From: Ceratotherium simum simum
Lineage: Eukaryota; Chordata; Mammalia; Perissodactyla; Rhinocerotidae
DNA length: 64,000 bases
Assembly: GCF_000283155.1 (NCBI RefSeq)
Contig: NW_004454266.1
Span: 1,439,335 to 1,503,334 of the forward strand
Direction of reading: 5' to 3'
The translations under genes were made by a program, and so were the position numbers. Below are positions 39,736-51,520 of the stretch, one piece after another. Below the pieces are notes generated by a model. That model saw only the letters and a list, made by a program, of their open reading frames with translations. It did no database searches and had not been told where the DNA came from. Positions within the stretch are counted from its first letter, which is position 1. Each line of letters opens with the position of its first letter.

Positions 39736-40663
39736 AAATCTGTTTATCTGGGGAATAAACTTAAGTCATAGGAGCCGTCACAGTTCTCCACTCTTTGTAA
39801 CATTGCAACTATTATAGGAGTAGTTATTAATCCTTCATACATCAAGTGCTAACACAGCACCTCCCTGAGAATTAGATGTTCTAATCCAAGGCAACGTCTC
39901 TATAGGTGCTACTGGACTGTGTTGTAACCATATTCATTTCACTTAAGAGCAAGTTTTGTGGATGATTTCCAAATATCTTGACTCAGGATTCTTCTGCACA
40001 TATGAAAATTTTGTAAATTACATAAACATCTTTAAAATTACATATACTAATTATTTTTAGTTCAGTTTTCTTCTCCCATCCTTGAATTTAAATATAATTT
40101 TTCTTTCTTTTTAAAAATATTTTCACCAAATGGAGTCTTGATAAACACTTCCCATATTTTTTCTCTTAATATTCTTCAACAAAACCTTTGAAACATGTTT
40201 GCTTTTTTTTTTTTGCATGTTATGTATTTTTATAGTACCTGTACTCATGAAAAGAATTCAAGTCTATATCATGTAACAATAACTAAGGTTGAAGAATTGT
40301 AAAACATGTTTTATGAAAGGAAATAATGAACTTCGTAGAGTTAGTAGAGATTTAAGAGTCATATGGGACAGGCATATGTGGGAACACTCCCCCCCAGTGA
40401 ACAGGGCAGAAGTCAGATGGGCCCCTCAGGAGCTAGAAAATTCCTAAGAGTATAGAGTAAGAATTTGCCAGCCTACTGAGATATAATCTGAAAATTTATA
40501 CTCTAAGCCTAGACTAACATAGTTTGGAAAACGTGTCTAGTGTTGGACTCACCTATAAAATTCTTTGGTAGCCAACTTCCTTCCAGAATTTAGTAGTCAG
40601 AACTAGAGCTCTGAGTACAGAGATATCTCCTAAATTTGTAATCACTGTAATTAAAGAAGGTCC

Positions 40664-41726
40664 TTACAAAACAGGTTGAACAGTGTACTTTCTTGTTTCT
40701 TTCTTTTTACTCATGGGTTGTGTGTGCATCTTTTCCAAAGAGCAGATTTGGACGGTCAACTCGTATCTTCTACAAGTCAAAACTTTTTTCTCACACAGGG
40801 TTCTCCGGAAAGCTGCATTGGCCTCCTTGTTCCATAAACTATAGATGATGGTGTTGAGCATGGATGTCAACCCTGTTTAGAAGAAGGCTAGGAGTTTATC
40901 TATTCCTGGTGAATGGCTAGCCTTGGGCCTTAAGTAGGTGACAGATGTTGAACCATAGAAGAGTGTTACTACAAGTAGGTGGGGAGAACAGGTGGAAAGA
41001 GATCTCTGGCAGCCTTCAGGTGAGGGCATGATCAGCACGGCTGCTAGAATTCTACCACAGGAAGCAATGATCAGTAAAAATGGGCTGGAAATGCAAAGGA
41101 TGGCCGCAACAAAGACTGCAGCGTCACCATGGGATATATCCCCACAGGCAAGTGCCAGGATTGGGGGTGGTCACAAGAGAAGTGGTCTATTTCACAAGGG
41201 CCACAGAAGTCCAAGGAGAAAATATAGTTGGTCTGCCCCAAGCTTACCATGCATCCCACTCCCCAAGAAACCATTGCCAACTGGGCACACACTCCACAAC
41301 TCATTTGTGATGCATAGTGAAGTGCGGAACATATGGCCATATAGCAGTCAAAAGCCATGGCTGCCAAAAGGCAGCACTCACTGGTACCAAATAATATAAA
41401 GAAAAACATCTGTGTAGCACAACCCTCCCAAGAGATTCCTCGACCCCACTCACAAGGCTCTGCAGCATTTTGGGTATGACAGAGCAAGTGCAGCCAATCT
41501 CCAAGAGAAATAAGTTGGCCAGGAAGAAGTACATGGGAGTGTGGAGGACTGGGTTGGTCCAGATGGCAAGAGCTACAAGAGCATTGCCTGTGAGTGATGC
41601 TAAGAACATGAATAGGATGACGGTAAATAAAAGGAAACAGTGTTCAGCGACCTCAGAGAATTTGGTAAATGCAAAGTGTTTAACACTCATGCTGTTGTAC
41701 TGCCACAAGGACAAATTAAGGTTCAT
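40664..41726 (-). pseudogene. Olfactory receptor pseudogene, family 10-like
   Basis: A single-exon odorant GPCR remnant starting at 41726 (MNLNLSLWQ). TM2 keeps LHTPMYFFLANLFLLEIGC. The TM3 region reads GCATQMFFFILFGTSECC and then MAFDCYMAIC, with the DRY arginine replaced by cysteine. TM5-TM6 keeps PEGCQRSLSTCSPHLLVV, and TM7 reads MLNTIIYSLWNKE. The frame shifts near 41,440, shifts again in a C-run near 41,162, and has a stop at 40,877-40,879 just before TM7. The tail stays open to 40,664, which is longer than a normal OR C-terminus. Family 10 is inferred from the TM3 and TM5 wording; it resembles the OR10 genes known in the extended MHC. Not functional as written. Confidence 0.9.
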
Positions 41727-41759
41727 GACCTGGAGAAGAGCAAGTCAAAGTCATCAAGG

Positions 41760-42970
41760 ATTCTTTCAGATGTAAATGGTTATCTTTATACTACTTGTAA
41801 CAAGCTCTCGTAAGTCAGATGGATAACCTTCTTACCTGCAATTCTAAATTTCAAGAAGTCCAGAAATTACACTCATCCTCATACCTTTTCAAACTAATTC
41901 CTATTCTGTGGCCAGTATCCCAGTTGATTTGTCCAAAATATGCCTGGTCACCAAGCATCAAATGGAAAAATATTAATTTCAGCTCAACTCTCTCTTCATC
42001 TGTTTCTTTAATCCGTTGTCAACTACTACCAAAAAGATCCTTTCATGTTTATCCATTTCTTGCCATTTCTCTTAGCATTGACTTCCTTGCTTTACTCATT
42101 CATTCAACAAAAATTTATTAAGCACAGAGTATTGTGCAGTTACCGTTGTAAGTCCTGAGATTCAACAGTGAATAAAGAATTCTTCCTAGGGGGAGTTTAT
42201 TTAGCGAAGGAAGGCAGAAATTAAATAGCCATTCAATAAATAAATAGTTGTTGCAATACAGAGAATTAAAACCATGGTATGTCCTGGTAACTGACCAATT
42301 TAGATTGGATGTTCAAAGGGGGCTCTTGACAATGAGAAACATGAGCTGAGATGTGATTGAAAAGAAGCGGCACCCATGTGAAGACTGTATCACAACCATT
42401 CATATCATATCTATGTTGTACTGCTGAGATAATTTCATCTTTGCAACAAAATTTCTTACTTTCCAATATTTCTCATCTGCCAATCTTTCTCAATCAGAGT
42501 GCTCTTTGCTAAGTGAAAATTGCCATTGCCTCAAGTTAAAATTCAAATTTCTTAATATAATTTATGAAATCTATGGATCATGTCACTGTCTCTTGATAGA
42601 AACTTTTATTTCACCCCTTCCCCAAATGGACCTCATGCTATAGTCATATCAAACTAATTGCGACTTTTAGTACGTGACTTGCTTGCGTATATTTCCTTTT
42701 CTTTGTACTTATTTTCCCATGGTATCTTGACTTTTGCCTTCTTGATTGTCCACCTACTTTACTGCCTCTTCATGTTCAACACTCGATAAGTATTAAGCTA
42801 AAGCAGTGTCTGTATACATGTGTTCTCTCACAACAGATTTACCTTCCTATACACTCCCTCTTGTGGAATTTTACATCACAATCCCGAATGATTTCTCCTG
42901 CTCCTTGTCTTCATCTCCGTTTCATGTTTTTCTATTCTTAGGCCATCATGGAGAGAGGAAAAGCAAAAAG
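41760..42970. mobile_element. L2 fragments in both orientations
   Basis: About 42,090-42,240 is an inverted L2 end ('cattcattcaacaaaaattt', 'gattcaacagtgaataaag'). About 42,480-42,790 is a forward L2 piece ('atgcta..catatcaaacta', 'ttgactttt.ccttcttgat'). The remainder is unassigned and no gene is seen. Confidence 0.55.
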
Positions 42971-42973
42971 TAT

Positions 42974-43024
42974 GTACATACATACATACATACATGCATA
43001 CATACATACAAACAGACAGACAGG
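42974..43024 (+). repeat. CATA/CAGA microsatellite
   Basis: Short tandem cata units followed by caga units. The Y/H/T-rich end of a local open frame is produced by this repeat. Confidence 0.95.
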
Positions 43025-43915
43025 CATAAAAATGTCACCTAAATGTTATGTCTTGAGAAAAAATAGTTGTGTAATATGAATCATTCTAATCTACTAATTT
43101 GGGCATCAACTGAACTATGCAAAAGTTGTCAAAAGTTAAGGACAGAAACAAGTGTACTGATTCAAAGTCTGTTAAATGTAAAATAGCACCTCTGCACAAT
43201 TATAGGGACCCTCAATGCGTATAACTACCGGAAAATTTGCTCAGATATCTAGTAGTTTATTAGAATGTATATATACTTATATTAAAGCATTTATAAACTT
43301 TTTCTTGCATTGTAATTAATTTTAATATCCATATTTCCATGTAGCAACAGAATTCAGTTAAAGCTGAGGCAAAGAAAACATAGACAAGGGCTTACTTATT
43401 TTATTTTAAACCCAAATGATTGTTTAAATATCCATACTCCTTAATAATAGTCTAAGTAGTTACATAGAAAGCTTTGAATGTGGAGAAGTTCTCATCCCAT
43501 TTGTCAGTTAAATACACAAATATGTGTCTTAACCCATTATTTTTTCCTGTATTTTGGAGGAATCATAATTTCTTCTGTGACACTGATGGAGGGACCAAGT
43601 GGGAAATCCCAACCAGAAAAGGAGAATGTCTGACTCTTTTTTAAGTAGAGACATCACGATGGTTTCCTTTCATGAATACCCTAGTCCCATTTAGACCTTA
43701 ACCAGCAAATGCAGCTGCCTATGTTGGGGATGGGAGTCAGGGAATGTTGAGAAGCAGAGAAACCTCCTGGTGGATGGCACACAGTGAGAGCTGACTGCAA
43801 AAGGGCTAATGCATGCTGTTAGTCATTGGATATTTGTAGACTCACGAGATGAATTTAAAAGGCATCTCATCATAAGTACATTTTAAAAATTTCACAAGGT
43901 TCAGAAGTGATTGTA
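43025..43915. other. Intergenic, nothing recognised
   Basis: No coding frame of note, no repeat family that I can name. Confidence 0.5.
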
Positions 43916-43930
43916 AAAATAAGATGTCAG

Positions 43931-44176
43931 GGGGCCGGCCAGGTAGCGCACGCGGTTAATTGTGCGTGTTCTGCTACGGTGGCCCGGGGATTGCTGGTTC
44001 GGATCCGGGCGTGCGCTGATGCACCACTTGTCAGGCCCTGCTGTGGCTGGCGTCCCATATAAAGTGGAGGAATATGGGCATGGATGTTAGCCCAGGGCCA
44101 GTCTTCCTCAGCAAAAAGAGGAGGATTGGCAGATGCCCGCTCAGGGCCGATCCTCCTTACAAAAAATAAATAAATA
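43931..44176 (+). mobile_element. ERE SINE, young
   Basis: A full-length copy with a clean target duplication (aataagatgtcag before 43,931 and again ending at 44,189) and a (taaa)n tail. It keeps most CpG sites of the tRNA-like head, consistent with a recent insertion. Confidence 0.95.
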
Positions 44177-44189
44177 AATAAGATGTCAG

Positions 44190-46129
44190 AAGTAGTGAAG
44201 GTTTGCGAGGGCTTCTAAATATTTGAACTGGCAAATAATGGTACTCTTTTGAGAAATAAACACTAAATCATATAAAAATAAATGTGTAGAACTCACTGGA
44301 GGTGAGAATACAAACGAATGTAGTTAAGTTCTCTTCTCTCTCCCTGTCAATTGGAATAATACTAATCCAGGTAAAATCCACTTTTTTTTTAAACTTTCTA
44401 TTGTTTTCAGGATTTACTCTCTGTTGAGCTTAGTCTGGGGACTCTGAGATCTATGTAGTAGAAGTCAGCTTTATGTACATACTAAAAATATTTTATTTTA
44501 ATCATTGCTTATGGAAAGACAGTAAGATGCTCAAGGCAGGTGTCAGACATCTGCAGAAAGGAGCATCACAGGCAGTAGAACAATTTGGCATGGGCATTGC
44601 TTCTGTCTCTCACCTGGTACATTTTCTTGACTTAAAGTTTCTGACCCATTATTTCTGTGTAATGAAAGGAGGATGAAGCCCTTTCTACCTTTCTTGCTGA
44701 GTTGCTTTGAGTTGAAAATGCAAATATTGTACAAGGAAACTATGAATAAAGAGTAAGGGACAGACACTAAAATGTAATTTATCGGCAACCAAACCTCTTG
44801 CTTTTTAAAATCTCATGTTAATGCTTTCATAGGATGCTGCCTGGAATATTCCCTATCATCAGTCTGTAAAAATAGCCTGTATTAAGAGTCAGTAATTAAG
44901 CAAATAGGCACAGTGATATCATCTGAAGATATAAGAGTTTCATGCCCCATGATAAATTACATTTATAGATTCCTACTCAGCACAATAAAAGATTAAGTGG
45001 CCGTTGAACATTGGCAAGATTCTGAAGGTTTAAGTCATGGGATGGACTTTCAGTGATAGCTGGAGGTGTGAAAGAAATAGAGGACGGAGATAGGATAATT
45101 TTAATAGTTCTATGGCTTGGCTTCACGTGCCTCCTTACTCATCCCCAAGATACAAATCAAGCACACTCTATGTAGTCTGCTTTGGAAATAATCCAGCACA
45201 TGTGATTCATTTTGGGTCAACCCCACATAATTATAAATGTTCCTTGACTGACTCAGTCCCTGGTTAATTTCTGTTTTCATAATGAAATATTTCTTTATCT
45301 CCTATCAACCTAAGGAAAATGTTATACATTATTAGATATTTTATCTGAAACACTTAGTATAGTGGCTGGCAACAAGAAACTCTCAATAAATATTAACTTT
45401 CATTATTATAACATTGTCATTTCTAAAATACTTTAATAGTACATACAGTTTATGTAAATTGGTCATTAAAGATTACAGAGATGACTACACCCTTTTTCCA
45501 TAATTTCCTCATAGTCGCATCATCTATACTAATTACCTAATAATAATAAGGACTTGATAATAAGGTGACACCTTAACATAACCCAGCAGGAAGTATTTTA
45601 TCATTTGATTGGATTAACGTGAACAGGATAATGTAGGTATTTCCATTCCTTATCAATGAGAAATACCTATTTCTGTGAAATAATTAATTTAGAACAAATT
45701 ACAGCAATTTTACAACAGGGATATTGGCAAATTGAGTAAATTTTTGTACTCTTCAGAGAAGGAGAAAATGACTGATTAAAATAATAGCCAGAACTGAAAA
45801 ATGCTTTGGGTATTGACTATCCATTTTCACACTTTAATGTACAGTCTTCCACAACCTCTTGTCTTAACACATTAGTTACGTCACATACATTTAATCATTA
45901 ATATGTAGGGGGGAAAAGTGGATGGTTATTGTTTCTTATGAGCCACTGCTTGATTTTCTCTGAACTCTCTTGTTATAACCTCTCAAAATTCAGAGGATGT
46001 AAATCTGCCTAGTCCTCACCTCTAAGACCATGCACTGAGAAGCTTTTGTTGTAGTCAGCACTGTGTCTGATCTCAGGAAGATTATCTCATGAGAGAACAT
46101 TATGTCCCTCCTAGCAATGCCCTCAACTC

Positions 46130-46160
<31 letters not shown>

Positions 46161-46986
46161 GCATACAAGGCTGTGCTGATTCCATGATGAGATATTTGAG
46201 CCCTCCTCCTTCCTGATAAACAATGGAATATGAACATGTTATATTTCAATTCTTCTTGTTCTGAATCCTTATTCTGCCTCCCTCTCCCAGGAGACACATT
46301 TTCTTCCCACTGGAGAGAGTCAGGAAGCAGTTTGATTTTATCTCTCAGGAATTGTCATGGACAGATCTGTCTCCATTTGTTGGTAAATGCTAACATTTAG
46401 GGCTAAAGAAGTAAATGTAAAAGATAGATAAATCAACAGTTAAAAATAATGAATGACCTATATCAAGGTAGCTGCTACCACAGACTGTGATATTCAGGTT
46501 TTCATTTTTTGTTTGAATTAAACAAAATAAACATCAAAAATAAATGAAGAAAACTACATAAGTAATTTTCATGTCATATTATTTTGAGGAAGTTAATATT
46601 TATTCTGATTATTATAAAAGACAAACTAATAAATCATAATAATCTTGTAATTACACATGAGTTTGACAAAGTACTACTTGTTGTTATCAAAAGTATTCAC
46701 AATAAGATGGAGAGTGAAAGGGATATATTAGGATACTGAAAAAACTATAAAGTAATGAATGCTTATTATTTACATGATATAAAAAAGTGCGTAAGATACT
46801 GAGTAGCTATTATGGACATCATATAAGGAAAAGGAGATGAAGGTGTCAGTTGGATAGAAAATTCCCCTTACTGCAGCTGCCTTAAATGAAATACTCACAA
46901 TGTCCTCTTTGGAATTCCACATAAAGAACTTATTGTCCCAATCTTCTATATTCGGGTTTATACCTTTTGCTTTTAGTAATGCTGAA
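44190..46986. other. Intergenic, no gene; one AC microsatellite
   Basis: No gene recognised. An (AC)n run lies at 46,130-46,157. A MIR-like tail is near 45,345-45,420 ('tagtggctggcaacaag', 'ctctcaataaatatt'). Short open frames here have no domain features. Confidence 0.5.
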
Positions 46987-48990
46987 TTAGAATCTGAGGG
47001 CTGAGGAGAGAAGGCAAGATGGCGGCCTAAGCAGACTCTGAACTCACCTCCTCCCGCGGACACAGCCAATTTACAACGACTTGTGGAAAAATTACCCCTG
47101 AGAGAGAACTGAAAACTGGATAAGAGGAACTCCTGCAACAAAGGACAATCCTAACAGAGGTGGAAGAGGCAGAAACACTCTTCTGGACAGAAAAAATGCC
47201 ACTTCCACAAGCGGCAGTGCTTCACGGCCACCCGGGAGCAGCCCAAAGGTACGCAGCCCTCCCTGGAGGAGCAGGGCCATGAGCCAGGGAGCGCCCCCAT
47301 TGTAGGCATTTTGTGGACCCAGCACAATCAAGACAAGTGGCATAATATCTGACTTTGCCTGCTACTAAAACATTGTGGAGTACCCCCAGAAAAGCTGGTT
47401 CACAAAGAAATAAAAACCAGCTCTTAAAGGGCCCATGCACAAATTCACCCATTTCCAAAAGCAACCTAAAATCCAGAAAGAAAGGTGCACAGTGCTTTGG
47501 TGAAAAGAAACTCACCTGATAGGCTCTGAGTGCACCTTGGTGAGAGGTCAGATCTCTTCAGGGAAGGGACACTGGTGGCAGCCATCATTGTGGCCTGGTG
47601 TGGGCGTGCTGACACAGACACCATTGGTGTTCTCCCTGGGGCCTGCTAGCCCAGGTTCTGCCCCACCCACTAGAGCACCGATTTAATCCAGCTCAGCCAG
47701 GGCAGGCAGCCCACCCTAGGGACCCCACCCAACAACAAGCCCTCAGGTATCTTGTGGGCCTGCGTAGATTGGGGACTGGATTCTCTGCAGCCTGGTGACT
47801 GAGCCCACTTCAGTGGGGGAGGGCGTGCACAAAGAGCAAGTGCAGAGTGTGGGGCAGTGGTGGAGTGTGTGGGGCTTCCGTGTGGAGAGACTGGGTCCAC
47901 TTCAGGAGGTTGGGGCGCGCACAAAGGGCAGGACTGTGTTGACTGTGTGTGTGGACCTGTGGGCGGTAGGGCTTGTCAGCTGCAGAAGACTTGTTCTTCT
48001 CAAAGACCCACATAGGGGGTTTGCCCCACCTTCCAAAGCCTGAAACAATTGGGTGCTCCCGTGCCTGAGGCCAACCCCACCCAGCTGCAATCCTCAGAGA
48101 GCTGACAAGAGACCTAAAGGCTGGAGGCTTATAGCAATTGTAAGGCCCTGAGCCTAACAACGTGCCACGCTCGGGACCTACTCACTTAATAGAAATACAG
48201 CAATAGGAACATGCTATTAGACCTTGCAGCCAACTGTGCTGGGGCTCCCCACACCTGATAAAGAGACTGAAGGGACCACAACAACTACAAGCAGCTGAGC
48301 ATTACAACAGCTGGCCAGGAGCAGAGCTCAGCCTCCCTGGGCACCTACAAGGAGACCAAACAAGGAGCCACTATGGAAAACAGTATGGAGATTCCTCAAA
48401 ACATTAAGGATAGAACTACCATATGATTCAGCTATTCCACTGCTGGGTATTTATCCAAAGAACTTGAAAACACCAATGCGTAAAGATACATGCACTGTTG
48501 TATTTATTGCAGCGTTATTCACAATAGTCAAGACTTGGAAGCAACCTAAGTGCCCATCAAGGGATGTATGGATAAAGATGATGTGGTATATGTACACAAT
48601 GGAATACTACTCAGCCATAAGAAATGGTGAAATCCACCCATTTGTGACAACATGGATGGACATTGAGGATATTATGCAAAGTGAAATAAGTCAGAAGGAG
48701 AAGGTCAAATACCATATGATCTCACTCACTAAGTAGTAGATAATAACAACAACAAACAAACACATACAGACAGAGATTGAATTTGTGGTTACCAGAGGGG
48801 AAGGGGGGAGGGAGGAGGGCGAAAGGGATAATTCGGCACATGTGTGTGGTGATGGGTTGTAATTAGTATTTGGGTGGTGAACATGATGTAATCTATGCAG
48901 AAATAGAAGTATAATGATGTACACCTGAAATTTATACAATGTTATAAACCAATGTTACTGCAGTAAACAAAAAATTTAAAAAATAATAAG
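46987..48990 (+). mobile_element. Internally deleted LINE-1: 5' UTR joined to 3' end
   Basis: The left part begins 'gaaggcaagatggcggccta', the L1 5' UTR start with its YY1-type aagatggcggc, and runs as GC-rich 5' UTR for ~1.37 kb. Near 48,368 it passes directly to the ORF2 tail ('actatggaaaacagtatgga') and continues through the 3' UTR to an A-rich end. ORF1 and nearly all of ORF2 are absent, so it cannot encode its own machinery. I could not find a convincing target duplication. A 90-codon open frame at 48,464 is part of the ORF2 tail. Confidence 0.85.
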
Positions 48991-51245
48991 TGGAAACAAC
49001 TGAAAAAAAAAAAGAAAAGATCAGAGCAGAGCAGAGTGAGAAATTCCAATGAGGAAAGCCTAACTAAGGCGGAGGTGCTAAAGAAAAGATGCCAGGAGGC
49101 ATTATTCAAGACATCCTGACATACAGGCTGCAAAACCAAACTCACAAGACTTTCTGGAGAATCTATAAGCAAATGAATTTCCTTCTTTTCATCTCCCTAC
49201 TTAACATACTCAAGATGTCTAGACAGACGTCTTTGTTATCTGTCAGCCTGTTGGTTTACCCAATATACTGCAAACACGGCTTATTATTTCCAAAATCTTT
49301 GCAGTTGATATTTTTTCCCTCTTTGCCCTTTCTCTTCTATAAATCTTGACTTTGCTTTGTTCAATGAAATCAATCTATTGATTGATCGTTCTTGTATATA
49401 TAAACAATGTGCCACAAATTAGCTAGGTATCTTTGAGTTAATCTTCAGCAGTTTATTCCTGGAAGTCCACTGAGATATTGCCCACCTGGTCCCTCCTATG
49501 GACCAATGGAAACATGTAGCCTGAAAGTGAACCTCATTTGCACTAGGTTCCTTGATTGCAACTCACCATTCCTTGGCTGCTCTGGTAAGTCTCTTGGTTG
49601 AGCTTTCCTTGGTTCTTATATTATACATCTGATTCTTTGTCAAGTTTGCTTTTCATTGATATTTTGATTGTCCAGATCCAATTGTGTCCACACTGGTGCC
49701 AGCAGTGCTGGATTTTCAGTTTTGATTTTTGCATTTAGATTATTAAGTGATTTCCGTCACGTGATGGTTCTTAGGAATCAAGTCCCTGCCATGTGAAAGG
49801 TGACAGGGAATTTGAATCTAATCCATTTGGTGAGTGTGTGTGTATGTGTGTGTGTGTGCATGTTTATTTGTTGGAGAATTCTAATATTTCTAGAAATTAT
49901 ATGTTCTGGCATAGAGGTTGCAAAGTTGAGAGGTTTTTAGGTTTTTGTCTTTCTGACTTTTGATGGAATCCTCTCAGTGCATTTTGTGTTTGCGCCAGTA
50001 TGAGTGTTCCTAGCTCTAAAGGTCAGAAATCTTTCCTCCTCTCAACATTCTGACCTTGTAAATATACAGCCATTGCGGTCCTAATAATTGTCAGTGTCTG
50101 CCAAAATGGAATTTGTATACCAAAGATGATCTTAATAAGCCACACTCTCCTACAGGTATTTTTGGCTTTAATAAAATTGTATACTTAAGAAGATCCTTAG
50201 AATAAAAGAAAATTGAATCCCTAGCTTCTCATGCTCAGCCTTCCTTGGTTGGTTTACTAAAAGTTTTAAATCACTAAAGAATTTGAAATCAATGTTCCTT
50301 CAATACTCTTTAAATAGGCTAAGTAAAGCAGAGGAAAACCTATGTCATTGCAAATTGGACAAACTGATTCAGGAAAATGAGAGTTTTCTATAGCTGTATA
50401 AATCAAGATTTAATATTTCCTGAACCTTAAGCAAGGTAGTCTTTTAAAGAAAAACTGGTGGAAAACAATATCATTATCTTAAGGAATACGAACATTGAAA
50501 AAAGAGAATGTCCTACCACTTTCAAAAGGGAATCACAATACTACTAAGATTTCTCATCAATGAGGCCTCTGAAGAGATCTAATGATTTTTAATGATATGT
50601 CTGTGTTTATTTAATATATATGAATGCTTCTGGTTCTATTTTATGTTATATTCTATTAGGTTTACTTATTTAATTTGCATAAACGTTAATAAACATTCAA
50701 TTTTTGTCAACAGAAATGTTTTTAGCAAACACATCAATCTTCCTTGTCTTCATGTAGAGGGAGATAATTAAATGTAATGTCTCTTAAAATGCAATGGACC
50801 TCTGGCTTACAAAGATGAATAAGCACTTATATCAAGTTAAAATAAAAGAAACCGATTTCTAAGATCATGTATCTTTATGCTTTAAATGACATACTGATTC
50901 TTCAGAATTTCTTTTGCTCAAACTATAACTCAGAATTAAAAACTATGTTCTGAATTCAATTAATGACTTTGATTCTTTGACTATTTATTAAGATAAGAAG
51001 CACCACAAAACTGTATTGTTTTCAAATAATTTTAATGTTTTTATGTATGATATATAATTAAACAGAGAAATAATATATGTATTATTATTACTTAAGTGAT
51101 TCTTTTGAAATATTAGACTGGTTAATCATTTTGAGAAGAAAACTGTTCTATGTTTCCCTCCCTGTAAAAATGTTAGCATAATGTTTTAGTTTATACAATC
51201 TTGAATTTAATTTATTTTTTTAAAGGCATCTTATAATTTATTTGG
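48991..51245. other. Unclassified AT-rich block
   Basis: No gene recognised. The first 700 bases have some features of a solo LTR or LTR-element edge (a TATA-like run near 49,395 and U5-like text before 49,700), but no paired repeat is visible. A TG-rich run lies at 49,830-49,862. The rest is AT-rich and unassigned. Confidence 0.35.
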
Positions 51246-51520
51246 TTTTCTTTTAAATTTTTGTTTGTTTATTGCAGTAACATCGGTTTATAACATTGTA
51301 TAAATTTCAGGTGTACATCATTATACTTCTATTTCTGCATAGATTACATCATGTTCACCANNNNNNNNNNNNNNNNNNNNNNNNNNNNNNNNNNNNNNNN
51401 NNNNNNNNNNNNNNNNNNNNNNNNNNNNNNNNNNNNNNNNNNNNNNNNNNNNNNNNNNNNCTATGTGTTTGTTTATTGTTGTTATTATCTACTACTTAAT
51501 GAAGAAATCATACGGTAGAA
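51246..51520 (-). mobile_element. Inverted L1 3' end, interrupted by the gap
   Basis: 'tttattgcagtaacatcggt', 'tgtacatcattatacttcta' and, after the gap, 'tgttgttattatctactact' are the inverse of the L1 tail at 48,720-48,975. The gap covers the purine-rich middle. Confidence 0.9.
51361..51460. other. Assembly gap, 100 N
   Basis: Exactly 100 unknown bases, a common placeholder size. The uninterrupted sister L1 tail has about 107 bases between the two gap edges, so little sequence is likely missing. Confidence 0.99.

Noticed and set aside
45990..46297. Two overlapping open frames with runs of Cys-Val
   Set aside because: The runs come from the AC microsatellite at 46,130-46,157.
47670..48160. 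Pro/Ser/His-rich open frames of 80-116 codons
   Set aside because: They lie inside the non-coding GC-rich 5' UTR of the internally deleted L1.
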